DNA of 17,268 bases from Chrysochromulina tobinii (Eukaryota > Haptophyta > Prymnesiales > Chrysochromulinaceae): assembly GCA_001275005.1 (NCBI GenBank), contig JWZX01001393.1, positions 1 to 17,268 on the forward strand, given 5' to 3'. Positions 1 through 7,641 of this stretch are shown piece after piece (the stretch's first letter is position 1; every line of letters begins with the position of its first letter). The translations under genes and the position numbers were made by a program. Below the pieces are notes generated by a model. The model was given only the letters and a program-made list of their open reading frames with translations. It searched no databases and had not been told where the DNA came from.

Positions 1-2566
1 GCGGCAGCTCCTCGACGTCACGCAGGCCGTAGACCATCATCTTCTCGAGCCACCGCAGCTGTGCGTCGCGGGTGGGCGATCGTCCGCCTCTGGTCGCGAC
101 GACGCTGCAGTCGCTGGCGTCGCTGCCAGACGAGAAGACGCCGCCGCGGGCAGCCCTGTGTGCAAGGCGCTCGTTCGTTTTGCACGCCCTCGAGTTGGGG
201 CTCAGGGCTGCCCGCGGCGGCGTCTCCATGTCTGGCACCAACGGCAGCGAGGGCAGCGAGGGCAGCGAGGGCAGCGACGGCGCGAACACCGGCGGTCGGC
301 TATGCTGCTCGCGACGCTTGCGCGGCGGCGGTGTCGGCACCACCACAGGCACGACCATCGTCTGGCGCCTCTGCCGCGGTGGCGGTGTCGGCTTGTGCAC
401 TGTTGCGCGGGGCACCACTTGCACTGCGGCCAGGGGCTCGTCTGCCATGGTGCCGAGCGCCGTGCCGAGCGGGAAGTCGTGGTGCAGCTCGGCCTCTCCG
501 GAATGGCGCGAGAGCAGCTTGCGCCGTGTCGAGCGCCGTGCCATCTCCACGCGTGCCTTCACCCTTGTCATCGCCTCGGCGTCCTCTCGAGCGCCGTACT
601 GGGCGTCGCCCTCGCCCGTCGAGAGCGCCGTACTGGGCGTCGCCCTCACCCGTCGGGACCGAGCGCCGTACTGGGCGTACCCCTCGTCCGTCGGGATCGA
701 GCGCGGCAGCGTGTGCGCACCCGTGCCCGTCGCCGCCGCGACGGGGATGACCGCCCTCACCCGACCAGGCAGGGCGAGCGCCATCTTGACCGCTGCCGCG
801 GAGGTCGCCCCATCCGCACCCAGCGTGTCGCCTGCACGGGCGGCGAGGGCTGCAGCATTTGCCGCGGGCATCGCAACGGCATGGGCCCAGTCACGGAGCC
901 TCTGCAATGCCGGAGACAGCAGCGGCCCAGCTCCGGGGCTCTGGGTGCGAGCAGCAGGTGAGCTCTCGGCGCGAGAAGCAGGTGAGACGCATGCAGTGAC
1001 GAAGCTCCAGTGTGACGAAGCTCCGGAGCCCTCGGCGCTAGAAGCAGGTGAGACGCAGGGCGAGGGCGTGGCGGCAGCATGGGCCCAGCTTCGAAGCCGT
1101 TGCAGCGCCGGAGTCTCTGCAGCTGCAGCTGCGGAGCTTTCGCATTCGAACGTGCTTCCACAGGCGAGCGAGCTTCCACAGGCGAGCGGGCTGCCCGAGG
1201 CCGATACGCCGCCGACGCCGAGGCCGACGTGGGCGCACGTCGGCCTCGCTGGAGAGCCAAAAGGCGTGGGCATCTCGTCGCACGGGAAGGTCGTGAGCCG
1301 ATGCATGCGTCGCATGGAGGGAAGGTCGTTACACCCAAGGTCGCGCGGGACGGTCATGAGCGCTGTCCTGAGCATGGACGGGCGCGCGTGAATGGCAGAG
1401 TTCTGAGCGCTGTCCTGAGTAAGAGTGACGGCTGGCAGCGTCAGAGCCTGGGGAGGCCGACTCCACCTGCCCCCACTCTCGGCCGGTATCGGCTCGGCCG
1501 ACTCCAGCTCCGACTCTGCCCCTGCGGCCCTTTTCGCCAGAGCGTAGCTGCGACGAAGCAAGCGCCAGCCGAGGGCGCTCAAAGCCAGTGCAGTGGCACT
1601 GAGGACCAGCCCGAACGTAAGGTTGGTCCTCCTGGTTAGGTTGTCCTCCTCTTGATCAGGCGCACCGACGCCGCTCAGAGCACCCTGCGTCTCCACAGAG
1701 CTACCATTCGAGCTCAGCGTGAGGAGAGTCGGCGGCGATAGAGTCTCGACCACGTAGCCGTCGCCGAGTGCCGCCGAGAAGGACGTCTCATTGTACGCGC
1801 TGAGCAGCGTGCCGAGGCGCTGCCCCTGGGCCATGCTGTCGGTGGCGATGTTCACACCGATGAGGACGCTGGCGGCGCGAATGTCGAGCGTGATCCTTGC
1901 AGGCGCGAGGCTCAGGCAGGCACCGAGCCGGTTGGTGAAGTTCGTGGCGTCGAATGTGTCAACGGTCCCTTGGAGCGTGAGGTCGAGGTGCACTGCGACG
2001 ATTTGGTGCGGTGGCGCGGGAGGCTGAGGCTGAGGCTGATGCGGCCAGGGAGACTGAGGCGGCAAGGGAAGCAGAGTGACTGCGGGAGGCGTGGAGGGAA
2101 CGGGGGCGAACGGCATCGGTGGTGACGGAAGCGGAGGCGGAGGCGTACGGGGGCGGAGACGGAGGTGGAGGGTAGGCATCGCAGGCGGCGGTGCGTTCGG
2201 GTGAGGATACCGGGGCGGAGGCTGTGCCGGTGGAGGCCGGGGTGGGAACTCCACGGGTCTTACAGCCGTGAGACTTGACAAGGGAAGCAAAATGGGTGCT
2301 GGGGATGCAAGTTGTGGTGGCGACGGCGATGGTGGGGGTGGCAACGGAGGTGGAGGCGGCCAGCCATGGAACGCTGCTGCCGCGCTGATGAACTTGATCC
2401 ACATCACGTGTGATTCCCAGCGAGGCTCCAGACGAAGCAGCTGTGCGGCAAAGGACGGTGTGGGCACACGGCAGGTGAATGAAGCGCGCCGGTATCGGAT
2501 AAGGGGACTAATTGCTTTGATTAAGAAGATGAAACTGCATGCAATTCGTGCATTTCGTGGGCCCAT
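1..2566 (-). CDS. Proline-rich, SEA-like, single-pass membrane protein (3' end outside window)
   Basis: One leftward frame is open without a stop from about 2578 to base 1, so the gene is incomplete at its 3' end. The likely start is the ATG at 2404 (801 residues seen); an in-frame ATG at 2566 would add 54 residues. From 2404, a short hydrophobic N-terminus (MWIKFISAAAAF) that could be a weak signal peptide is followed by proline-rich sequence (about residues 16-134, PPPSPSPP-type). Next comes a domain of about 100 residues (about 135-235) with the beta/alpha pattern of SEA-like domains common in algal surface proteins (LTLQGTVDTFDATNF, then ITLDIRAASVLIGVNI), with NFT and NET glycosylation sites. 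One membrane span lies at about 262-280 (LTFGLVLSATALALSALGW), followed by basic residues. A repeat-rich tail of more than 500 residues with PPPR motifs follows. The orientation suggests a type I plasma-membrane protein. No specific function is recognised; exon-intron structure is assumed to be simple. Confidence 0.72.
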   Translation of the reverse strand, partial: MGPRNARIACSFIFLIKAISPLIRYRRASFTCRVPTPSFAAQLLRLEPRWESHVMWIKFISAAAAFHGWPPPPPLPPPPSPSPPQLASPAPILLPLSSLTAVRPVEFPPRPPPAQPPPRYPHPNAPPPAMPTLHLRLRPRTPPPPLPSPPMPFAPVPSTPPAVTLLPLPPQSPWPHQPQPQPPAPPHQIVAVHLDLTLQGTVDTFDATNFTNRLGACLSLAPARITLDIRAASVLIGVNIATDSMAQGQRLGTLLSAYNETSFSAALGDGYVVETLSPPTLLTLSSNGSSVETQGALSGVGAPDQEEDNLTRRTNLTFGLVLSATALALSALGWRLLRRSYALAKRAAGAESELESAEPIPAESGGRWSRPPQALTLPAVTLTQDSAQNSAIHARPSMLRTALMTVPRDLGCNDLPSMRRMHRLTTFPCDEMPTPFGSPARPTCAHVGLGVGGVSASGSPLACGSSLACGSTFECESSAAAAAETPALQRLRSWAHAAATPSPCVSPASSAEGSGASSHWSFVTACVSPASRAESSPAARTQSPGAGPLLSPALQRLRDWAHAVAMPAANAAALAARAGDTLGADGATSAAAVKMALALPGRVRAVIPVAAATGTGAHTLPRSIPTDEGYAQYGARSRRVRATPSTALSTGEGDAQYGAREDAEAMTRVKARVEMARRSTRRKLLSRHSGEAELHHDFPLGTALGTMADEPLAAVQVVPRATVHKPTPPPRQRRQTMVVPVVVPTPPPRKRREQHSRPPVFAPSLPSLPSLPSLPLVPDMETPPRAALSPNSRACKTNERLAHRAARGGVFSSGSDASDCSVVATRGGRSPTRDAQLRWLEKMMVYGLRDVEELP
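124..237. repeat. 35-bp inverted repeat (long hairpin) inside coding sequence
   Basis: Bases 124-158 and 203-237 are reverse complements at 32 of 35 positions, including 23 uninterrupted pairs (136-158 with 203-225). The 44-nt spacer contains a further 6-bp inverted pair (160-165 GTGCAA with 180-185 TTGCAC). The structure lies in the cytoplasmic-tail coding region of the leftward membrane-protein gene, where the arms encode unrelated peptides (PDMETPPRAAL and RAARGGVFSSGS). Confidence 0.9.
243..278. repeat. 9-bp tandem repeat, four copies
   Basis: Four head-to-tail copies of GGCAGCGAG (the last ends in C). On the leftward coding strand they give a repeated Leu-Pro-Ser tripeptide in the tail of the membrane protein. 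Confidence 0.9.
589..697. repeat. Imperfect tandem repeat, about 34-38 bp, three copies
   Basis: The core GCGCCGTACTGGGCGT recurs at 591, 625 and 663, each followed by a similar CCCTCRCCCGTC-type segment. Spacings of 34 and 38 bp are not multiples of three, so copies 1 and 3 encode a QYGAR peptide while copy 2 is read in another frame (PSTALS). The whole stretch stays open in the leftward gene. Confidence 0.8.
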
Positions 2567-2730
2567 CGACAATTCTCCTCAACCGCCCACAAATGCGCAA
2601 GTCTCCGAGTCCGCGAAGAAAAACACGCGTGTGGCAGTGCGGGACTCAGTGCGCGCACACGCAACACGCGAGCGCGCATCGGAACAGTACACTTCAATAT
2701 ACGTTCACACTGACCTTCACCCCAAAAGGA

Positions 2731-3423
2731 TCAAGCTATTTTGGGCGGCTGCAGCCACGACGGCAGCTCAGGTGGCTTGGCGGTGCCCTCGCCATACACT
2801 CGCTCGCTTCCATCGGCCGGCACGAAGACGAGCGCTGCGCCGTCGATGCAATAGCGCTTCCCGCTCAAGAATGCGGCGGTGCCCGGGAACAAGAAGCCAT
2901 CTGCAAACACGTCGCCCAGATGGCCGCCACACGTGGCGCACCGAACCTCGGCGCCGGCGAGGCCCTGCACAAGCGGGTTTGTATTCGTGACCTCCACTCC
3001 AGCCAGTGGCGTTGCAAACGAGGGCCAACCGGTGCCCGACTCGAATTTGGCCTGGCTGCTGAACAGAGGAGTATCGCAGCCCGCGCAGTGGAAATCTCCC
3101 GCGCGCTTTTCCTTGAGGAGCGGCGAGCTATTGGGCGGCTCAGTTCCGCCCTCGCGGAGAACAAAGTACTGCTGGCCGCTCAGCACGTACTGCCACTCGC
3201 GTTCTGAGCGTCGGACCTCGTAGCCATCACTCCTCGACCGGGCTGCGTGGGCAGCGGGTGCACAAGAGAGGGAGCCAACGGTGCCGATAGCGACGGCGCG
3301 TCGGCTCACCGCCGTGGCCGCTGTGACGAGTGCGAAGACGACGCCCGCCATCGGAGAGAATCGCCGAGATTCGTATTTCGTCAGTTTTCCATACATTGTA
3401 GCTAAGAAAGTCGTGAACGGCAT
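2731..3423 (-). CDS. msrB: Methionine-R-sulfoxide reductase B, organelle-targeted
   Basis: This 230-residue protein reduces methionine-R-sulfoxide in proteins using thioredoxin-type reductants. The SelR domain spans about residues 70-203. Zinc-binding pairs are C113/C116 (CAGC) and C162/C165 (CATC). The signatures SGTGWPSF (129-136) and GGHLGDVF (166-173) are present, and the catalytic cysteine is C192 in KRYCIDGAAL. The position used as resolving cysteine in two-Cys enzymes, just before GWPSF, is T131, so this is a one-Cys type. About 65 N-terminal residues are extra and include a hydrophobic stretch (GVVFALVTAATAV) and an APAAHA|A cleavage-like site, suggesting a signal or bipartite plastid leader. 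Met25 (position 3351) is an alternative start that would put the hydrophobic stretch at the very N-terminus. The family call is firm; the compartment is inferred. Confidence 0.93.
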   Translation of the reverse strand: MPFTTFLATMYGKLTKYESRRFSPMAGVVFALVTAATAVSRRAVAIGTVGSLSCAPAAHAARSRSDGYEVRRSEREWQYVLSGQQYFVLREGGTEPPNSSPLLKEKRAGDFHCAGCDTPLFSSQAKFESGTGWPSFATPLAGVEVTNTNPLVQGLAGAEVRCATCGGHLGDVFADGFLFPGTAAFLSGKRYCIDGAALVFVPADGSERVYGEGTAKPPELPSWLQPPKIA

Positions 3424-3552
3424 GGCGTTTCGGCCGCCGGTTTGAAAACATTGGGGGGAGCCGGGTTACACACGGTTGTCATCCGTACTAGCCTGTGGTG
3501 GCGGATTGAAACCTTACGTCCATGTTCTGCATGCATGTTCTATGTGTTTTAG

Positions 3553-3581
3553 TAAGGGGTTCGGTCTGACCTGCCCCCTTA
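3553..3581. other. Stem-loop, 7-bp stem
   Basis: TAAGGGG (3553-3559) pairs with CCCCTTA (3575-3581). The loop contains a second small palindrome, GGTCTGACC. It lies about 130 bp upstream of the MsrB ATG and could be in its 5' UTR or promoter; no function is known. Confidence 0.55.
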
Positions 3582-3694
3582 GTTTTAGATAGGCGAACGT
3601 GGTAGGCACGACATTCGAAGCAATTTCGCCCACGAAGCACAACTGATGGACAAGCGATGGTGGATATTGTTATTTGGGCGTTCAGAGACACCAT

Positions 3695-3710
3695 TAGTCG
3701 TGAACGACTA
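3695..3710. other. 16-nt near-perfect palindrome
   Basis: TAGTCGT and ACGACTA are separated by GA, in the intergenic region upstream of MsrB. It could be a dimeric transcription-factor site; this is only inference. Confidence 0.4.
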
Positions 3711-4032
3711 GGCGTGCGAAGCCCTCGAGGCTAACGGCCACGACCTCGAGACGGCGGTGGAAATGATCCTCCGCTCCTCGTTAACCTCGACCTCGCGTGC
3801 TGAAGCTCCGCGCGTGTGCACACGGCATCGCTGTTACAACTAACTGTGTGCAACCGAAAGCGATCTTGTGACGTCGCCGAGACAGCGCGGGGGTGCGAGT
3901 TCCGGAGTTGCGTACGCGGGTAGTTGCTATGTTGGGTTGTTTTGAACTTTCGTGGAGCTCTAGCCCCTTTAATTATCGGTACGGGTTTGATCTCGCAGAA
4001 TACGAACACAAGACGAAGATCCTCCTCAGTCC

Positions 4033-4899
4033 TCACTGAGTCTCTGAGTCCGACTCACCGCCCTCCGCGCGCGCCTCGCGCAAATCCGCTGCAATGTGCT
4101 CGACCAGACGCTCGATCAAGGCGCCCCGTTTGCCCTGGCTGTCCAGGCCGTTGGCTTTGCAGATCACTCTCAGCTTGCTGACGGAGCAGACGAGAAGCTC
4201 CGCCAGAACGGCCTGGAGCACCGCCCCATCATCCTGCTCCTCATCGTCCTCATCACCGTCGACCGCGCTCAAGGCTTGGCGCCTTTTGATGGCCTCTCGC
4301 CTCGCCACCATCTCCTCGAGCGACTCGTGAGTGCGCAACGGCGAGATGCTGCCAGATGCTGGGAGCTTCGGCACGTACTCGGCCACCCTAACCTGCGGAT
4401 TGAAAGTCAAGCGTGGGGTGCGTGCAAGTGCGGTGGATCGCACCTCCGCCGCCTCCGCCGCTGCCTCTCGTCGGAGTTCCTCAACCCGGCGCTTCCGTCC
4501 TCGCTGGAGCTCGAGCCATTCCGCCTCCGTCCGCCTCTCCTCTGGCTCCTCGTCTTGGGTCCGCCGATTGGCATTCACGTACGTGTAGCCTGTGAGATCC
4601 ACGCCGCCGCTGCCTTTGGGACCCACGCATTCGACAGACATCTTAGTGCTCACGGTCAGCTGCAGCCTCAAATTCGGTACTCGCTGCGAGAGAGTGCAGA
4701 TCACAACTCCATTGCAGAAGAGTCGCACTTCAGACGGTGCCGTCGACGGCTGCAGAGGTGCGGCCAGAGTGACCAGCGTAACAGCGAGCGTATCGCCCAA
4801 TCTAAGGGATGATGCATCGAGCTCGCACGAAGTGTTCGCAGCGATGTGTTTACCAAAGAACCCGCGATGATGGACGCCGAGCCGGCCCGCGTGTCGCAT
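4033..4899 (-). CDS. Nucleoplasmin-like (NPL) domain protein with C-terminal SAP domain
   Basis: The protein has 288 residues. Residues about 14-110 match the nucleoplasmin-like fold of FKBP39/46 N-termini and plant HD2 proteins: FFGKHI at the start, a central VVICTL strand (ICxL motif), and the hallmark DLTGYTYV near the end. A charged, probably helical segment follows (about 115-160), then an acidic tract (about 214-225, GDEDDEEQDDG) and a SAP motif (about 238-271, including KLRVICKANGL and GKRGALIERLVEHI). NPL domains usually form pentamers that bind histones, acidic tracts assist this, and SAP domains bind DNA or RNA. A nuclear histone-chaperone or chromatin role is therefore likely. The start lies 112 bp beyond the stop of the upstream MAEA gene. 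The 13 residues before FFGKHI are longer than usual in the family, so the true start or a first intron could differ. Confidence 0.78.
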   Translation of the reverse strand: MRHAGRLGVHHRGFFGKHIAANTSCELDASSLRLGDTLAVTLVTLAAPLQPSTAPSEVRLFCNGVVICTLSQRVPNLRLQLTVSTKMSVECVGPKGSGGVDLTGYTYVNANRRTQDEEPEERRTEAEWLELQRGRKRRVEELRREAAAEAAEVRSTALARTPRLTFNPQVRVAEYVPKLPASGSISPLRTHESLEEMVARREAIKRRQALSAVDGDEDDEEQDDGAVLQAVLAELLVCSVSKLRVICKANGLDSQGKRGALIERLVEHIAADLREARAEGGESDSETQ

Positions 4900-5011
4900 C
4901 GGCCTTTCCCCGATGTGTGACGACGTCGCTCACACCGCGCTCACCTTCCCCTGTTTTGTTTTCACGGGAACGCGGACGACGAAACTCTCCCGGCGCGAGG
5001 CCGAGGCTGAC

Positions 5012-7213
5012 TTACAGGAAGTAGGCGCGGCGGAGCTGCCCGAGCACGAGCCGCTCGCCTGTACACGGGTCCACCAGTGCGTCGCTCTCGGCGAGCGCCG
5101 TGAGCACCTTGCGAGAATACACGCGGCCGCTCGGAAGCACGAATGGCGGGTTGGTGTCATCCATACACTCACCCGAGAGCCGGCACACGAGCGACGAGTA
5201 GGGGCGCTCGACGTTTGGCACGTGCGCCGCGAGCGTCGCGTACGGCTCGCAGCACACCGGGCAGCTGCATGCGGCTGCTGCATCGAGAGGCGCTGGCGCG
5301 GGCGCTACGGACGCGCTGGTCGAGGGCAGGGCACCGCCACTGCCCTGTTTCGCATTGACGAAACCAGCCATCGACGCCTGTCGACTCGCGGTGCCCGAGG
5401 CGACGCGTGCCTCTACCACCCTGGCCGCCGCAGCGAGGTCGTGGACGCCTGCCGCCGCCGCCGCGGTGGCCTCCGCCTCCACCTCGGCCGCGGCGAGGCT
5501 CGCCAGGTGGCGCTGCACACGCTCCTCGAGATTGCCGCCGAGATTGCCCCCGAGATTGCCGCTGAGATTGCCGCCGAGATTGCCTCCGTGCCGAGCGTCG
5601 CGCAGCCTCGTGCCATCACGGCGCCTCATCGAGGGACCACCGCTCGCCTCGGCCGCCTCGTCGGCGCTCGATACGGCGCTCGATGCTCGAGTACGCTCAA
5701 GCAGGACGCGTGTGAGTGAGCGCGCTCGCTCCGAGAGCATCGTCAGTGGATCGGCACTCAGCACCGGCGGCAGCGCCGCCGCGGCCGCTGCCCCCGCCGT
5801 TGTCACCCGAGCATCGTCCCGAGCGCCGTACCGAGCATCTGCCAGAGCGCCGTCCCGAGCATCTTCCCGCGCGTCGTCCCGAGCGTCCCGAGCGCCGTCC
5901 CGAGCATCGTCGCGAGCGCCGTCGCGAGCGCCCGGCTCCCCCGGCTCCATCGCAAAGGGTTCGGCAGCTGCTGGGGCCGGCGCGCCCCAAAGCGCCTCCC
6001 GATCGGCCGTGGCGCTGTGTCGGTGCACAATTGGATCAGCCGTTACGGCTTTAGCGGCGGCCTTGGCGGCGGCTCTGGCGGCTGCCGTAGACGCACCGGC
6101 CGCCGTTTCGCCGGCCGTTGGCGAGGGCTCGAGCGGCGAGGGCACGACGCAGCTCGGGGTGCGCAAGCATGCCAGGGCGGCCCAGATCGTCTGGATCAGG
6201 AGAGGGTGCGATGGCGCGCTGGTGAGCGCCCGGTGTGCGGCGTCGAAGGCGGCGATGACCTCGGACCAGCGTGCCACGTCATCGTAGAGTGGGTGAGGCG
6301 GCGGCGGCACGACGCCCGGCACGACGCCCGGCGAGGCCGCGCCTGTGGGAATGGCGCCCGGCACGACGCCCGGCGAGGCCGCGCCTGTGGGAATGGCGCC
6401 CGGCACGACGCCCGGCGAGGCCGCGCCTGTGGGAATGGGCTCGCCGTCGTCGGCAGCCGGCGGGCCGCCCGCGCCCGGCACGACGCCCGCGGCCGGCGCG
6501 CAGCAGCCCCCGGGCGTCGGGGAGGGTGTGGGGATTGGCAACGGGGATGGCGTACCCAAGGCTAGCGCGCCCATCGCGGCCTGCACGAGCGCCGTGTGCT
6601 CGGGGCAGAGGGGCGCGAGGTGCTGGCGCGCGTAGCTCACCGCTGCGACCACGTCGCCCTCGCGCGCGTGCCTCGCGAACACGCGCAGGTGGAGCAAGCT
6701 CTCGAGTGGCGATGACAGCTTCTTGAGCCGGGCGTGGTGCAGCGAGCACCACTCGAGTACGGGCTGCACGTCGCGGGCGGCGAGCGCGGCAAGCAACCGC
6801 CGCCGCTCCTCGAGCGAACGCGGCGTGCATGCCGCCGCTGCTGCCGCCACCGCCACCTCACCGCCGATGCCGTCCGCAGGCTCCTCTGCGACGAGCGCGT
6901 TGGCCGAGGCAATGAAACCCTGCCGCGGTAGGTAGTCGATGAGGAGCTCGTCGAGCGCCGGTGGGGTGTTCTGCGCAAGGCGGCGGCGGCATGCGTGCAG
7001 GTGGCCCTCCTCAGCGTCGTGCGCCTCCGAGAGCCGCCGCTTGAGCGCATGTAGGGCCGAGATGGTCTTCGCCACCGCTTCGGTCGCGCCCGCAGCGGTC
7101 GTCGGGGGTGCGGCGGTCTCTACGTGATAAAGGGCCGTGCTCAGGTCTCGTTCGGTGCGCTTCGCCTCGGCGCGGGCAAAGTAGAGCACCTCCGCGAGCT
7201 GCTGTTGAAACAT
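5012..7213 (-). CDS. MAEA/FYV10 (GID9)-type E3 ubiquitin ligase subunit of the GID/CTLH complex
   Basis: The start is the ATG at 7213 (MFQQQLAEVL), giving 733 residues; the frame upstream to 7249 has no ATG. Order of parts: an N-terminal helical region (1-80); LisH (about 84-110, LLIDYLPRQGFIASANAL); CTLH (about 133-200, with EWCSLHHARLKK and SPLESLLHLRVFARHA); CRA (about 306-355, ending ACLRTPSC); and a RING-like C-terminus (649-733). The last contains CPVC and PYSSLVCRLSGECMDD followed by NPPFVLPSGRVYS, which matches MAEA better than RMD5. MAEA pairs with RMD5 to form the catalytic core of the CTLH ubiquitin ligase. Family members are about 400 residues; the excess is two low-complexity insertions, about 222-305 and about 357-648. 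The divergent neighbour TBL1 also carries a LisH domain. Confidence 0.9.
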   Translation of the reverse strand: MFQQQLAEVLYFARAEAKRTERDLSTALYHVETAAPPTTAAGATEAVAKTISALHALKRRLSEAHDAEEGHLHACRRRLAQNTPPALDELLIDYLPRQGFIASANALVAEEPADGIGGEVAVAAAAAACTPRSLEERRRLLAALAARDVQPVLEWCSLHHARLKKLSSPLESLLHLRVFARHAREGDVVAAVSYARQHLAPLCPEHTALVQAAMGALALGTPSPLPIPTPSPTPGGCCAPAAGVVPGAGGPPAADDGEPIPTGAASPGVVPGAIPTGAASPGVVPGAIPTGAASPGVVPGVVPPPPHPLYDDVARWSEVIAAFDAAHRALTSAPSHPLLIQTIWAALACLRTPSCVVPSPLEPSPTAGETAAGASTAAARAAAKAAAKAVTADPIVHRHSATADREALWGAPAPAAAEPFAMEPGEPGARDGARDDARDGARDARDDAREDARDGALADARYGARDDARVTTAGAAAAAALPPVLSADPLTMLSERARSLTRVLLERTRASSAVSSADEAAEASGGPSMRRRDGTRLRDARHGGNLGGNLSGNLGGNLGGNLEERVQRHLASLAAAEVEAEATAAAAAGVHDLAAAARVVEARVASGTASRQASMAGFVNAKQGSGGALPSTSASVAPAPAPLDAAAACSCPVCCEPYATLAAHVPNVERPYSSLVCRLSGECMDDTNPPFVLPSGRVYSRKVLTALAESDALVDPCTGERLVLGQLRRAYFL
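5528..5587. repeat. 12-bp tandem repeat, five copies
   Basis: Five units of GAGATTGCCGCC with small variations. On the leftward coding strand they encode a Gly-Gly-Asn-Leu repeat in the second insertion of the MAEA homologue. Confidence 0.9.
5812..5937. repeat. Degenerate 12-bp-type repeat array
   Basis: Repeated CGAGCGCCGTCC and CGAGCATCGTCC-like units. On the coding strand they give an Asp-Gly-Ala-Arg / Asp-Asp-Ala-Arg repeat (residues about 427-470) in the second MAEA insertion. Confidence 0.75.
6312..6437. repeat. 42-bp coding minisatellite, three copies
   Basis: Three almost identical 42-bp units end at 6353, 6395 and 6437. They encode a 14-residue repeat (GAIPTGAASPGVVP) in the linker between the CTLH and CRA parts of the MAEA homologue. 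The near-identity suggests recent expansion or ongoing homogenisation. Confidence 0.92.
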
Positions 7214-7641
7214 GGCTTTGCGTGCGGACGGACGAGTTGACGGACGCACGCGCGAGCACGAGACCGCGCGACGAAATTATTGCGGACAATTTATGTCTAT
7301 AAGGGAAGTTCGAGTAGGGAAGGTGGACTCGCGAGTTTGGGTGCCTTCCAGTGGAGACTGCGAGGGCGTTGAATGGGCGTTGATGCGCATTGACATGAAA
7401 CCACCAGTCTCGGTGCCAACATGGGTTCTTTCTGGGCCCTCTTGCGCACAGCATTGAGTTGCGCGCTCTCTACGTGGTGCGCGCCTGACTGGCCCATTAC
7501 AGGCGTCGCGGGCCTCCACTTGGAGCTCTCGGCACGCTCTCCCTGGCTGCCGTGACGGCGGCGTTTCCTCACGCTCTCACCCTCCGCCACCGCCCTGTGC
7601 ACGTAGGCTTTGGAGGAGAGCGCTATTCTCTGCCCGTTGCG
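7214..7641. promoter_or_regulatory. Divergent intergenic region between MAEA and TBL1 genes
   Basis: This 428-bp stretch separates two head-to-head start codons and must hold both promoters or a shared bidirectional one. Around 7275-7300 it contains an AT-rich island (ATTATTGCGGACAATTTATG) that stands out from the GC-rich surroundings. No convincing TATA box or other named element was identified. Confidence 0.55.

Larger units (their letters stand above)
3424..4032. other. 609-bp intergenic region
   Basis: This lies between the NPL-SAP stop and the MsrB start, both leftward, so it should hold the 3' end of one transcript and the MsrB promoter and 5' UTR. It is visibly more AT-rich than the flanking genes. 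It contains a stem-loop at 3553-3581 and a 16-nt palindrome at 3695-3710. A leftward open frame of 101 codons (4036-3731) has no recognisable domain and is not called as a gene. Confidence 0.6.

Noticed and set aside
72-1391. Long rightward open frame (439 codons)
   Set aside because: It is antisense to the leftward membrane-protein frame, which is open for over 2.5 kb and shows a membrane span, a SEA-like domain and a proline-rich stalk. The rightward translation has no domain and stays open because of GC-rich composition.
3731-4036. Leftward open frame of 101 codons in intergenic DNA
   Set aside because: No domain, signal peptide or conserved feature was seen, and base composition is unlike the neighbouring genes.
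4096-4812. Rightward open frame (238 codons)
   Set aside because: It is antisense to the NPL-SAP gene, whose frame carries recognisable domains.
5355-6287. Rightward open frame (310 codons)
   Set aside because: It is the antisense of the repeat-rich insertion in the MAEA homologue; the translation is only Arg/Ala/Ser low complexity.
6312-6437. CRISPR-like regular repeats
   Set aside because: The units are directly adjacent without spacers and keep the MAEA frame, so this is a coding minisatellite.
7214-7249. MAEA extension to 7249
   Set aside because: The codon at 7249 is GTG; the ATG at 7213 fits the family N-terminus better.
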